Assembly: GCF_900207585.1 (NCBI RefSeq)
Contig: NZ_OAOP01000002.1
Coordinates: 558,001 to 622,000 of the forward strand
Reading direction: 5' to 3'
Length of the DNA stretch: 64,000 bases
Source of the DNA: Bacillus oleivorans
GTDB taxonomy: Bacteria > Bacillota > Bacilli > Bacillales > JC228
The stretch's first letter is position 1. The number at the start of each line of letters is the position of its first letter. The notes under the pieces were generated by a model. It did not search any database. It saw only the letters and a program-made list of their open reading frames with translations, and was not told where the DNA came from. A program made the position numbers and the translations under genes. Below, one piece after another: positions 42,327 to 50,536 of this stretch.

Positions 42327-42614
42327 ATGGATATCTTGGTTTCCGTTCATGATAATGTAAAAAATTGGATGAAGGAAAAAGGGGAAATCTTAACGATTTC
42401 AAAAATTAATATAAACGCTTGCTGTATGAGATATGCAGACGCACAGATTAGCTACAAAGCACCTGAGAAAGAAAACTATTATCATATCCAACAAGATGAT
42501 CTATCTATATATATTGAAAAAGGACTGCAATTTAAAGATAATCGACTTACTCTGTCTTTGATGGGGATTGGTCCATTTAAATCTATCATTCTGGATGGTT
42601 TAAAAAGATATTAA
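42327..42614 (+). CDS. CC/Se motif family protein (cysteine form)
   Basis: 95 residues with an adjacent cysteine pair in ININACCMRY (residues 33-34), followed by YYHIQQDDLSIYIEKGLQFKDNRLTLSL. This fits the CC/Se motif family, in which some members replace a cysteine by selenocysteine; here both codons are ordinary TGC/TGT Cys. The vicinal cysteines suggest redox or metal binding; function unknown. ATG 42327 lies 8 bases after GGAGG; the TTG three bases upstream is less well placed. Single-gene unit. Confidence 0.6.
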   Translation: MDILVSVHDNVKNWMKEKGEILTISKININACCMRYADAQISYKAPEKENYYHIQQDDLSIYIEKGLQFKDNRLTLSLMGIGPFKSIILDGLKRY

Positions 42615-42626
42615 TAATATATTTTT

Positions 42627-42651
42627 AACGAGCCAAAAGCTCGTTTTTTTT
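42627..42651 (+). terminator. Rho-independent terminator
   Basis: AACGAGC / GCTCGTT, loop CAAAA, T run. Confidence 0.85.
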
Positions 42652-42716
42652 GGTTTCAGATCTAAATGGAACTTTTTTAATGTGTATACGTCTAAGAAGG
42701 TAAGGCGGTGGTCAAA

Positions 42717-43166
42717 GTGAAAACTAAGAAGCTATTAATTATTTTAACTTGGATCGTATTTTTCATCTCGGGCTGCTCTAATAAAGAAGAACCACCTGAA
42801 GCGATTGTGAAAATAAATAATGTAACAGTGGAGACCGAAAAAGGTTCCTATCAGTGGTTAGCAGAAGGGATATTCACTAAAAAGTTGATTCATGCTGATG
42901 CGGCACCGCCTCTTGACATAGCTAAAAATATGAATTCCAAAATAGTTAAGGAAAGTTTGGTTGCGAATATAGAATTTAATGACGGTTCACAACCACAATG
43001 GGAGGCTTATCTGTGGGGAGAAGGAGAAATAGAAAAGATATTATCCTCTTACGACAAGGAACTAACTTTACCAACAGAAACTGGAAGACATGTCATTGAG
43101 ATTAGAGCTAATTGGGCTAATGGAAATGCATCATACGTATTTGTAGTCGAGGTTCCAGAGCCATGA
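42717..43166 (+). CDS. Hypothetical lipoprotein (copy 2, intact)
   Basis: 149 residues: signal peptide with lipobox FISGC, then a mature domain containing VKINNVTVETEKGSYQWL and ending ANWANGNASYVFVVEVPEP, a beta-rich, probably Ig-like fold with a TGRHVIEIRA strand. GTG 42717 is 8 bases after AAGGCGG. Its TGA overlaps the ATG of a broken yrvL copy. The repeated pairing with yrvL (here and at 41328) suggests the two proteins work together at the membrane. Confidence 0.65.
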   Translation: MKTKKLLIILTWIVFFISGCSNKEEPPEAIVKINNVTVETEKGSYQWLAEGIFTKKLIHADAAPPLDIAKNMNSKIVKESLVANIEFNDGSQPQWEAYLWGEGEIEKILSSYDKELTLPTETGRHVIEIRANWANGNASYVFVVEVPEP

Positions 43167-43299
43167 CTAAAAATAAAGACAATGACTCACATAGAGAATT
43201 GAGTTTAACGAGAAAGATAATAGTCATATTCCACTGACACTTCTTATCAGCTTTATGCTTGAAATAACCAAACCTGTACAACCAGAAAACACAGCTTAA
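43163..43299 (+). pseudogene. Frameshifted yrvL copy
   Basis: Begins MTKNKDNDSHRELSLTRKII.. like yrvL at 41426 (MRENKDNNSLKDLTLTGKII), reaches VIFH and stops. In the next frame the homology resumes as PLTLLISFMLEI and ends at TAA 43297. One frameshift plus loss of the last three helices. Start overlaps the lipoprotein stop (ATGA), as in copy 1. Confidence 0.65.
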
Positions 43300-43348
43300 T
43301 TTGTTATTCTTTTGGATTGATTTATAATTATTGCAAGGAGTGATTGCT

Positions 43349-43525
43349 ATGTCAAAGGTAAAACTATCAATAGAATCACAAAAAATAAGGGAACGTGTAG
43401 CTCTAAAGCTAAGTCATAGTTCAATAAGCCAAGAAAGAAAATTGACAGCGACTGGACATATTGTTAAACCGGTTCATGTTACAAAAAATGATCCACTTGT
43501 AAAAAGAATGATAGGAACCCGTTAG
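43349..43525 (+). CDS. Small basic hypothetical protein (58 aa)
   Basis: 58 residues, MSKVKLSIESQKIRERVALK followed by LSHSSISQERKLTATGHIVKP and VKRMIGTR; basic, helical start, no Cys. No family recognised. Strong AAGGAGTGA ribosome binding site. Its stop lies in the terminator stem and overlaps by 4 bases the end of the convergent gene. Confidence 0.55.
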   Translation: MSKVKLSIESQKIRERVALKLSHSSISQERKLTATGHIVKPVHVTKNDPLVKRMIGTR

Positions 43526-43545
43526 AGGAGACGGGTTTTATTATT
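43516..43545. terminator. Terminator between convergent small genes
   Basis: AACCCGT / ACGGGTT, loop TAGAGGAG, then TTATTATTTT. Confidence 0.7.
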
Positions 43546-43707
43546 TTGTAAATTTTTTGAATGCTTTTTAGCAATGTCTTGCATAATTTTTGATGATCCA
43601 ACTAAATCAGAAGGTTGATTTATAGATAAATCCAGTAAATCAAGATCACTTATCCGTTTGAATTTTTCTCCATTTAAGTATTTTTTGTACAATTCTAACA
43701 TCCCCAA
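43522..43707 (-). CDS. Small hypothetical protein (61 aa)
   Basis: 61 residues, ELYKKYLNGEKFKRISDLDL at the start and IMQDIAKKHSKNLQNNK near the end; soluble and helical. No family recognised. TTG start 8 bases after AAGGTGGG on the minus strand. Convergent with the small plus-strand gene. The 250 bases upstream hold no further frame. Confidence 0.5.
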   Translation of the reverse strand: MGMLELYKKYLNGEKFKRISDLDLLDLSINQPSDLVGSSKIMQDIAKKHSKNLQNNKTRLL

Positions 43708-43955
43708 AACAGATTCCCACCTTTAATTCATTTGTATATTTTAGAATGTCTCTCTTCTTAAACTATATACAAATATATGAGTTGGAACCCCAATTAAAAA
43801 CATTCAACAAAAGATTAAATCGCAAATATATTTGTACGCTCGAAATTGTGGATAGATGTTCTATATATAAGTTTCTCTTATATTGATACAAAAGGTATTT
43901 ATAATACTTATTCGTGCTTTTTTGTAATACGATAGGGAAAAGGGAGGGAGAGATT

Positions 43956-44402
43956 TTGTTAGAGATTAGGGAAATTCAAGCAGAAGATACATATGGAATT
44001 CGGCATCAGGTTTTAAGGCCGAATCAGACGATTGAGGACTGTAAATATGATGGGGATTTTGATCTGGATACTTTTCATGTAGGTGCCTTTTTGGATGAAG
44101 AGTTAGTAAGTATTGCTTCTTTCTACAGAGAGAGCTCCCCTGGTTTTCCTGAAGTATTACAGTATCGGTTAAGAGGGATGGCGACGCTTGAGCATGTGAG
44201 AAATCAAAAAGCAGGGAGTTCCATACTCCATTTTGCCGAGAGAATCCTCGAAAAAAGGGAAGCCAGTTTGTGGTGGTGTAATGCAAGAGTTTCAGTTAGT
44301 GATTATTATAAAAAACTAGGTTTGCATGAATATGGGGAAGTATTTGAGATTGAACCTATTGGCCCACATAAGCTGATGTATAAAAAACTTTACAGGTTAT
44401 AG
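43956..44402 (+). CDS. GNAT family N-acetyltransferase
   Basis: 148 residues with the GNAT order: IREIQAEDTYGIRHQVLRPN, FHVGAFLDEELVSIASFY, YRLRGMATLEHVRNQKAGSSIL (acetyl-CoA pyrophosphate loop with R-x-x-G-x-G/S variant), and a final LWWCNARVSVSDYYKKLGL helix. Close in pattern to small ElaA-like acetyltransferases. Substrate unknown. TTG start after AGGGAGGGAG. Followed 30 bases later by the methyltransferase. Confidence 0.82.
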   Translation: MLEIREIQAEDTYGIRHQVLRPNQTIEDCKYDGDFDLDTFHVGAFLDEELVSIASFYRESSPGFPEVLQYRLRGMATLEHVRNQKAGSSILHFAERILEKREASLWWCNARVSVSDYYKKLGLHEYGEVFEIEPIGPHKLMYKKLYRL

Positions 44403-44432
44403 AAAAATAGAAACAAGGGGGAGAAAACACGG

Positions 44433-45107
44433 ATGAACATTTTTTCTAAATGGGAAGCAGTTGATAACTATTTTGTTGAAAAATTAATTCCGCACGATGA
44501 TGTGTTAGATTCGGTTTTACGTGCAAATGCCGAAGCAGGATTGCCAGCAATCGATGTCTCACCGACTCAAGGAAAACTCCTTCATTTACTTGCCAAAATT
44601 CAAGGTGCCAAGACAATCCTTGAAATAGGAACATTAGGCGGATACAGTACGATTTGGCTGGCGCGGGCACTTCCTGGAGACGGCCGTTTAATTACGCTTG
44701 AATATGAACCAAAACACGCAAAAGTAGCACAGACCAATCTTGAAAAAGCCGGAATGGCGCACAAAGTTCAAATTCTTGTAGGTCCAGCTCTTGATTCATT
44801 GCCGCGGCTGAGCTCAATGGGATTTGATACCTTTGACCTCATCTTTATCGATGCGGACAAACCCAATAATCCGAACTATCTCAAATGGTCCCTTGAGCTT
44901 TCAAGAGCGGGAACACTGATTATTGGTGATAACGTTGTTCGGGATGGAGAAGTCGTGAACGAGAGTAGTCAGAACGCAAGTGTCCTAGGTACCCGACAAT
45001 TCTTTGATCTTCTCGCAAATGAACCTCGGATTCAGGCTACAGCGATTCAAACGGTGGGAAGTAAAGGGTATGATGGGTTTGCCTTAGGAGTTGTAGTTAA
45101 AAAGTAG
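44433..45107 (+). CDS. O-methyltransferase (class I SAM-dependent)
   Basis: 224 residues of the COMT-like O-methyltransferase family: SAM motif ILEIGTLGGYSTIWLA, acidic ribose-binding TLEYEPKH, and the metal/catalytic segment FDLIFIDADKPNNPNYLKW. Acts on small hydroxylated, often catechol-like, substrates with a divalent metal. AAGGGGGAG ribosome binding site; likely co-transcribed with the GNAT gene. Confidence 0.88.
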   Translation: MNIFSKWEAVDNYFVEKLIPHDDVLDSVLRANAEAGLPAIDVSPTQGKLLHLLAKIQGAKTILEIGTLGGYSTIWLARALPGDGRLITLEYEPKHAKVAQTNLEKAGMAHKVQILVGPALDSLPRLSSMGFDTFDLIFIDADKPNNPNYLKWSLELSRAGTLIIGDNVVRDGEVVNESSQNASVLGTRQFFDLLANEPRIQATAIQTVGSKGYDGFALGVVVKK

Positions 45108-45135
45108 CAGGCCACACATAGGAAAGATACTGTTT

Positions 45136-45174
45136 AAGAAGTTGCGGGACTAAATCCTGCAACTTCTTTTTTTT
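45136..45174 (+). terminator. Rho-independent terminator
   Basis: AAGAAGTTGCGGGA / TCCTGCAACTTCTT with one mismatch, followed by T8. Confidence 0.85.
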
Positions 45175-45274
45175 CAGCCCAAAAAAGTTATTTATCCTAA
45201 AAGTCTTATTTCAAAAAAAGGCGAATAAAATGGAAAGGGCAATTGAACAACTACTTTTCTAAAGGGGTATGGAG

Positions 45275-46051
45275 ATGAAAATTTTACGGTTAGGTCATGC
45301 GATGTATTGCTTTACCAGTAATTCTGGCACAAAGGTTTTAGTGGATCCTTTTTTTGATATGAACCCAGGGTGTCCTTCCGAGTATCAAACAGAGGAGTTC
45401 ATGAAATCGATCCAGCTAGTGGCACTCACACATGGTCATTTTGATCATACAAGTGGTCTTGATAAACTAGTGGCAGTCAATCCTGAGGTTCTTATCATAG
45501 CACAATACGAGCTTGCTTTGATCCTTCTTGCAAAAGGAATGAAGAATGTCATTCCATTAAATGTCGGGGGCCAATTTGAGTTTGAAGATCTAGAATTAAC
45601 AATGGTAACAGCCCGTCATACGAGTTCTTACGGAGAAACGGCTGGCACGCCTATTTATGCTGGCGAATCCAGCGGATATATTTTGGATTGGAAGAATGAT
45701 CATACGGTTTATCATTCAGGCGATACAGCAATGATGAGTGATATGAAATTAATCCAAGACGTCTATCAGCCTACGATTGCCGTATTAGCAGCAAGCGGTC
45801 ACTTTACGATGAATCCAAAAGAAGCAGCTTATGCAGTAAAGAATCTTCTAGATGTAGACATAGTAATTCCTTCACACACCTTTCCATCTGAGAAAACAGC
45901 TTCTTCCAAAGAAACTTTACAAGGGTTATTGAATGCCTTTCCGGTTGTTGAATTTATGATTGATCGGGATAAAGAATTACAAAGGCTATTAAAGGACTAT
46001 GACAGGACTAGGGTTGATATATTAGGGTACGGAGAAGAAAAATTCTATTAA
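45275..46051 (+). CDS. Metallo-beta-lactamase fold hydrolase (UPF0173-like)
   Basis: 258 residues: LRLGHAMYCF opening, metal motif THGHFDH, further ligands in HTSSYG, YHSGDTAMMSDM and PSHTFPS. The GDT segment and short form fit the UPF0173/L-ascorbate-6-phosphate lactonase-like group. Substrate unknown. ATG 45275 is 8 bases after AAAGGGG, which rules against the ATG two codons earlier. Confidence 0.85.
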   Translation: MKILRLGHAMYCFTSNSGTKVLVDPFFDMNPGCPSEYQTEEFMKSIQLVALTHGHFDHTSGLDKLVAVNPEVLIIAQYELALILLAKGMKNVIPLNVGGQFEFEDLELTMVTARHTSSYGETAGTPIYAGESSGYILDWKNDHTVYHSGDTAMMSDMKLIQDVYQPTIAVLAASGHFTMNPKEAAYAVKNLLDVDIVIPSHTFPSEKTASSKETLQGLLNAFPVVEFMIDRDKELQRLLKDYDRTRVDILGYGEEKFY

Positions 46052-46062
46052 TTTAATTGTTT

Positions 46063-46101
46063 AGCCGAGGAGGAATGTATAATTCTTCTTGGCTTTTTTT
46101 A
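46063..46101 (+). terminator. Rho-independent terminator
   Basis: 14-bp stem AGCCGAGGAGGAAT / AATTCTTCTTGGCT with one mismatch, T7. Confidence 0.85.
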
Positions 46102-46200
46102 TTAGAAAAATAATATATTCTATACTTTACAAACAAATTTTATCCTTATTAATATGGAAATATATGATAAATCGATCCCAAGAAGAAGGAGATAATCCAT

Positions 46201-46662
46201 ATGAAACCTTTTATCTTCACGCAATTACAGTTTGTTCGAACCCAAACTTTAAAGGAGCTGGCTGGCGTTGATGAACAGCTTTCAGAAATCATTCCTGCTT
46301 CCTCCAATAATAATATTAAGTGGAATGCAGGACACATATGTTTTATTCAAGAGAAGTTAGCTTTCTTTCATTCAGGAGAAACTATGCAAATACCAGAAAA
46401 TTTTAAGGTTCTTTTCAGTCCAGGTACTAAGCCAAATCGTGAATTAGATTATCCTGCTTTGAAAGAAATCATTGATCTTCTTGAAAACCAATTGGTACGA
46501 ATCGAACAAACCTTTCAACACCGCTTAAACGAGAACGTTTCTGATCCTTACACCACTTCAAAAGGATTATATTTATCCAGAGTAGAAGAGTTTTTAAGTT
46601 TTTGTTTGTACCATGAAGGGATGCATTTAGAAAAAATAAAAATGATCATAAAATTGATTTAA
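46201..46662 (+). CDS. DinB family protein
   Basis: 153 residues, four-helix bundle: FTQLQFVRTQTLKELAGV, metal His in KWNAGHICFIQEKL, and the last helix FCLYHEGMHLEKIKMI with two His. These are the DinB metal ligands. No link to neighbours. AGAAGGAG ribosome binding site. Confidence 0.8.
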   Translation: MKPFIFTQLQFVRTQTLKELAGVDEQLSEIIPASSNNNIKWNAGHICFIQEKLAFFHSGETMQIPENFKVLFSPGTKPNRELDYPALKEIIDLLENQLVRIEQTFQHRLNENVSDPYTTSKGLYLSRVEEFLSFCLYHEGMHLEKIKMIIKLI

Positions 46663-46785
46663 TGTTGAAGAAGGAAGGAATTGACAAGCAGAACTCGCAT
46701 GCCTCTGATCACCCTCTGGAAAAAATAAATGGAGGAAACACTCAAGTTTGGGATATTACAGATGAAGCTGTTCATACTTTAATAA

Positions 46786-47037
46786 TCACATAAACGAAGC
46801 AGGACGGCACATAACCGGAGCGGAACTGCACATAACCTGAGCGGAATGGCACATAACCGGAGCGGAGTGGCACATAACCCGAGTGGAATGGCACATAACC
46901 GGAGCGGAGTGGCACATAACCCGAGCGGGACGGCACATAAACGGTGTGGGACGGCACATAACCCGAGCGGAATGGCACATTACCTGAGCGGGACGGCACA
47001 TAACCCGAGCGGAATTGCACATAGCCGGTGCGGGACG
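46786..47037. repeat. 21-bp tandem repeat array, 12 units
   Basis: Twelve end-to-end units of consensus GCACATAACCCGAGCGGAATG, each 21 bases, with scattered substitutions, mostly C/G at position 11 and in the last five bases. There are no spacers, so it is not a CRISPR. The unit is far more GC-rich than the surroundings. Several frames run through it without stops and yield repeat peptides (AHNPSGT, RSGYVPF), but none has a ribosome binding site. In the frame of the phosphotransferase remnant that follows, nearly every unit contains TAA (ACA TAA). Confidence 0.9.
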
Positions 47038-47343
47038 GCGGCGACCTCCATATAAAAAATATATTGGTCAATGACGAGGCAATCGTTTGCGGTGTTATTG
47101 ATTGGGGCGATATGAACATTGGGCACCCCGCTTGTGACATATCGATACTTACAGCTTTCTGCCCCCTCAAGCGCGGCAATCATTTTTTGATAGTATGGAG
47201 CAGTCGATGAAGAGACGAAATCATTAGCTCAGTTAATCTCTGTTTTTATCTTAATACTTATCTTAATGCAAGCCATTGATGAAAAAGTTCAAGCGATCGT
47301 ACAGGAAGCGAAGATTGCCATAAAACGAGCTTTGACAGTCTGA
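47038..47343 (+). pseudogene. Broken aminoglycoside phosphotransferase-family gene
   Basis: Right after the repeat array the sequence encodes GDLHIKNILVNDEAIVCGVIDWGDMNIGHPACDIS, the catalytic loop and DFG-equivalent of an APH-fold kinase. The frame then shifts (FLPPQARQSFFDS in the next frame, then GAVDEETKSLAQLISVF in the third) and ends KIAIKRALTV. At least two frameshifts, and no N-terminal half before the array. The 120 bases before the array (46663-46785) show no clear kinase sequence. Confidence 0.75.
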
Positions 47344-47350
47344 AACTAGC

Positions 47351-48127
47351 CTATTTGCCAATAGAGATAGTGACCCGTGGTCTGCCTGATTTATACCATT
47401 GATAACAAAAAATCGAAATTAAAATAATATCGACTGCATCTCCGCCATAGTACATCAACATTCCGCCAGCTTCTGCCTGCAATGGTTCTACACCAGTTGG
47501 CGGATGTCCATAAATATATTTTGCTAAAATTCCATGTGCTGCAAAAGCCATAATAGAAATAGCCGCACGGAAGACGAAGCTATACCTATGAGGGACTGGT
47601 TCTACATAGATCATCGAAATTGTAAAAAGGTAGCCAGCAACAAACACATGAATATGGACCAATATATGAAGGAATATATGATGATGCATCGCACTAAATA
47701 AGTCGGTTGTGTAGAGAATCCATAGTCCGCCCATATTCAAAATGGAAGCAACAATTGGGTGGCAATACATTTGAGCAGGCCAGCTTTTTAAAAAACGAGA
47801 AAGTTCTCTGGCAGAACAAACGGGAAGTGTCCTATAAATCAGGGTAATCGGTTTTGAAAGGGCAAGCAAAAGCGGGGCAAGCATTCCGAGAAGCAAATGA
47901 ACGGTCATGTGATGAATAAAATTCGAATGAGCCCTGTCTGCTACCGGACCAATAATAGTGATCATAACGATAAAAATACCTAAAAACCAAAATACAATTC
48001 GGTATTTTGGCCATTTCCGATAATGAGCATTAGATTTAATTACTGCTAAACTATAAACTGCGAGAACAATTAAAAACGGTGCAGTTAAAAATAGATCTTG
48101 TGCCGTAAACAAGTGACTATGTTCCAC
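47351..48127 (-). CDS. ctaG: Cytochrome c oxidase assembly protein CtaG
   Basis: 258 residues, about seven membrane helices, with the conserved histidine-rich membrane segments HHMTVHLLLGM, FSAMHHHIFLHILVHIHVFVAG and AHGILAKYIYGHPP. This is the Bacillus caa3-type CtaG family, needed for oxidase assembly, probably copper insertion. Overlaps the upstream DUF2243 gene by 11 bases, so the two form an operon. It could serve the ba3 oxidase encoded at 6-9 kb or another oxidase outside the window. Confidence 0.88.
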   Translation of the reverse strand: MEHSHLFTAQDLFLTAPFLIVLAVYSLAVIKSNAHYRKWPKYRIVFWFLGIFIVMITIIGPVADRAHSNFIHHMTVHLLLGMLAPLLLALSKPITLIYRTLPVCSARELSRFLKSWPAQMYCHPIVASILNMGGLWILYTTDLFSAMHHHIFLHILVHIHVFVAGYLFTISMIYVEPVPHRYSFVFRAAISIMAFAAHGILAKYIYGHPPTGVEPLQAEAGGMLMYYGGDAVDIILISIFCYQWYKSGRPRVTISIGK

Positions 48128-48623
48128 GTATCATTTTCCTTCCGTCAACCTGTGCCTCATTTCGAGTCCGAATTAGCAGAAAAACCCCATATACAATCAT
48201 CGCCGCTGCAGTAATATTCCAAATCAGATCGTAAGGAAGAATGTCTACATTATAACGGATTTGATGAATCTGCATGAGTTTATGCTGAATCGTTCCGTCA
48301 TATAATTGGAAACTGCCTCCCCCTAGTAAAACGCCACCAAACCACCTTTTGAGCCAAAATGCATGTCGGTGGTGCAAATCTACCATCATAAAAGAAGCGC
48401 CAATTGTCGAAAACCAGCTAAACGAATGGAACAAACCATCAGAAACTAGCCCTATGTCGGTCGTAGACTTATCATAAAAATGATGCCAATGCAGCAATTG
48501 GTGAAAAACTGCCTCATCAATAAAAGCCACAAAACCAAATCCAAATAGGATCCCTGCCCATACATTTCGTCCTAAATAAGATGTACGGTTAGGATTTTTA
48601 AGATCACTTTTTTGTACCTCCAT
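48117..48623 (-). CDS. DUF2243 membrane protein
   Basis: 168 residues, four membrane helices, with FGFGFVAFIDEAVFHQLLHWHHFYD and LFHSFSWF..VDLHHRHAFW, the histidine-containing helices of DUF2243. The family is often encoded with ctaG, as here, suggesting a part in oxidase biogenesis. The ATG at 48623 is 6 bases after GGTGGAGA; an upstream frame extension lacks a ribosome binding site. Confidence 0.82.
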   Translation of the reverse strand: MEVQKSDLKNPNRTSYLGRNVWAGILFGFGFVAFIDEAVFHQLLHWHHFYDKSTTDIGLVSDGLFHSFSWFSTIGASFMMVDLHHRHAFWLKRWFGGVLLGGGSFQLYDGTIQHKLMQIHQIRYNVDILPYDLIWNITAAAMIVYGVFLLIRTRNEAQVDGRKMIRGT

Positions 48624-48794
48624 ACTAATTTCTCCACCTTTCAAAACCCATTTTTGCCAAATGGAAGCCGTTATAATCAAACCACAAATTCCGCAATAGT
48701 TGGAATATTTTGAATCCTACACCGAAGGAGCTGCTGGAAGCATAGGCAGTAAAAATGGCTTTAGAATTTTGACCAAATTATTATTTGTTTTTCA

Positions 48795-48935
48795 GGCTTA
48801 AAGGCGGTAAATTATCTTAAAGCAGAGGTTTCCTTTCAAGGCGTTCAACCAGTTGCTCTAGTGGAACCAACGATCGATGCAATTAAAGCAGGCCGAGATG
48901 AATATATAGAAAAAGCAATTGAAATAATTGGGTAA
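48795..48935 (+). pseudogene. C-terminal gene remnant
   Basis: 47 codons, GLKAVNYLKAEVSFQGVQPV then PTIDAIKAGRDEYIEKAIEI and stop. It reads like the last strand-helix pair of an alpha/beta enzyme but has no start and I cannot name the family. Another stop-limited frame lies just upstream (VEYFESYTEGAAGS). The rest of 48624-49010 is promoter region for amj. Confidence 0.35.
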
Positions 48936-49010
48936 GTTAATAAGTATAACCATATTATTACCGAAATATGGTAATATAAGAGTATTAAGAAAATATTTGA
49001 GGTTAATAAT

Positions 49011-49826
49011 GTGGAATTCATAACAGAAAAGGTAATCTTAATAGCCTTATTTATATTTATTATCCATAGTATTGAAACATTAGCGTATGCCGTACGATTA
49101 TCGGGTGCTAGGGTTAGAATGATTGCATCAGCATTATCTCTGTTTAATCTAATGGTCATTGTTTCGAGACTGTCTAATATGATGCAGCAGCCCTTTACAG
49201 GTAGTTTGATAGATACTGCACCTAAAGAAAATGCTATGAGCTTTGTAGAAAGTCAGTTTAGAGTACTTATAGGATCTTCTACATTAGGAACTTTATTAGG
49301 CATCCTGTTGCTGCCAACCTTTGTAGCCCTTTTTTCAAGAGCCATTATCCATTTGTCAGAAGCGAAAGGTTCTATTCCTGCTGTCATCAAATTGGGTTTA
49401 AACTTGGATTTCATAGTTCGGGGTTTAAACCATATCCATCTGCCAAGGTTATCTTACTTAAAGGATGTACGTTTCATAGACTTTCCATTTAAATTATTTA
49501 TCATAAATATGTTTATTACTGCTATTTATACTACCGGAGTTTTATCTGCCCTGTATGCAGCATTACTTGCCCCGGAAAGATCATCTACAGCGATAATGGC
49601 ATCTGGTCTAATAAACGGAATAGCCACTATTTTGCTAGTTATCTTTGTTGATCCCAAAATTTCTGTCATTGCCGATAATGTCGTAAATAATAGAGGTGGC
49701 TATCAAAATTTAAAGGGAGTTTCGTTAATGATGGTTTCATCTAGACTTTTAGGGACATGTCTCGCACAACTCTTATTTATACCAGGTGCCATATATGTTG
49801 CCTGGTTTACAAAATTTATAGCGTAG
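49011..49826 (+). CDS. amj: Alternative lipid II flippase Amj
   Basis: 271 residues, six or more membrane helices. The N-terminus EKVILIALFIFIIHSIETLA, the polar SGARVRMIASALSLFN and SRLSNMMQQPFTG match B. subtilis Amj (YdaH, 269 residues). Amj flips lipid II across the membrane when MurJ is missing or inhibited, and is induced by sigma-M in B. subtilis. GTG start after a weak GAGGT site. Stands alone. Confidence 0.88.
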   Translation: MEFITEKVILIALFIFIIHSIETLAYAVRLSGARVRMIASALSLFNLMVIVSRLSNMMQQPFTGSLIDTAPKENAMSFVESQFRVLIGSSTLGTLLGILLLPTFVALFSRAIIHLSEAKGSIPAVIKLGLNLDFIVRGLNHIHLPRLSYLKDVRFIDFPFKLFIINMFITAIYTTGVLSALYAALLAPERSSTAIMASGLINGIATILLVIFVDPKISVIADNVVNNRGGYQNLKGVSLMMVSSRLLGTCLAQLLFIPGAIYVAWFTKFIA

Positions 49827-49829
49827 TTT

Positions 49830-49862
49830 TTATAAAAATAAAAACCCTGGGATATCCCAAGG
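49830..49862 (-). terminator. Terminator of the small minus-strand gene
   Basis: Minus strand CCTTGGGATATCCCAGGG palindrome followed by TTTTTATTTTT. Confidence 0.7.
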
Positions 49863-49863
49863 C

Positions 49864-50154
49864 TTATACGGGATCATTATCAGTTTCAGTATAGGATTCA
49901 ATCGCTTGGTCTAGGGCATTATAGGCTTCACCAAAAGCTGCAGAAGAAGAGATGTCTCCGGCATTTTCCAGCTGTACAGTTGCATTTCTGGCATTAGTTA
50001 ATGAACGGATTAAATCGTCAATCATGGTGCCTTTGTCGCCATACTGTTCCTTGGCAGCTTGAATTCTTTGGATGCTGCTGTCTAAGTCTACAGAATCTGA
50101 ATTATCGTATGCTTTTTCTAATTCTTGCTTTACTTGCTGTAAAAGTTCCTTCAT
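49864..50154 (-). CDS. Hypothetical helical protein (96 aa)
   Basis: 96 residues, acidic and fully helical: ELLQQVKQELEKAYDNSDSV, IQRIQAAKEQYGDKG, FGEAYNALDQAIESYTE. No Cys, no membrane segment, no family recognised, but well-formed and with its own terminator. ATG 50154 has GAGGG 5 bases upstream; the ATG four codons earlier overlaps it. Confidence 0.6.
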   Translation of the reverse strand: MKELLQQVKQELEKAYDNSDSVDLDSSIQRIQAAKEQYGDKGTMIDDLIRSLTNARNATVQLENAGDISSSAAFGEAYNALDQAIESYTETDNDPV

Positions 50155-50536
50155 GATATCCCTCATTTCTTCTTATGTTTCCACTGGCTAGTTTTTACAA
50201 CGATGTATTTTCTATGCAACTATTTTTCGAAAGGTGTTCTTTATATATGAAGCTAAATCGTGGCAATCAGTACATAACCTAAGGAACAGGTATAAATAAA
50301 AAAAATTTACGGAGAACAACTGTTTTTATTACTTGAAACAAGAAAAAAAAGAAGTCGTATAGAGAACGTATGAAAAAGTTGCCAATTTTAGAAACTAAGT
50401 ATAAGTGCAACATTACTAGGACCCTTTCGTCTCTATCAGTTTTTAGTATTTTGTCACTTTATCCATGGAAGCCAACAAGAAGACTCCCTTAAGTAGAAGT
50501 TACATTTCTACTTAAGGGAGTCTTCTTACTTCCCCC
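50155..50536. other. Intergenic region with long perfect hairpin
   Basis: A perfect 22-bp inverted repeat, AAGAAGACTCCCTTAAGTAG.. at 50477-50498 and its complement at 50506-50527 (7-base loop), directly follows the end of the minus-strand epimerase gene. It is probably its terminator, though longer than usual and without a clean T run. The rest (50167-50470) shows no open frame. Confidence 0.5.

Noticed and set aside
46786-47037. Possible CRISPR array
   Set aside because: Units are contiguous with no unique spacers and no cas genes are present.
46772-47210. Several long frames on both strands through the 21-bp array, encoding repeat peptides such as AHNPSGT or RSGYVPF
   Set aside because: They are open only because a 21-base unit repeats in frame; none has a ribosome binding site or a unique domain.
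48845-49159. Minus-strand frame of 104 codons overlapping the amj start
   Set aside because: Antisense to the conserved N-terminus of Amj and without ribosome binding site or family.
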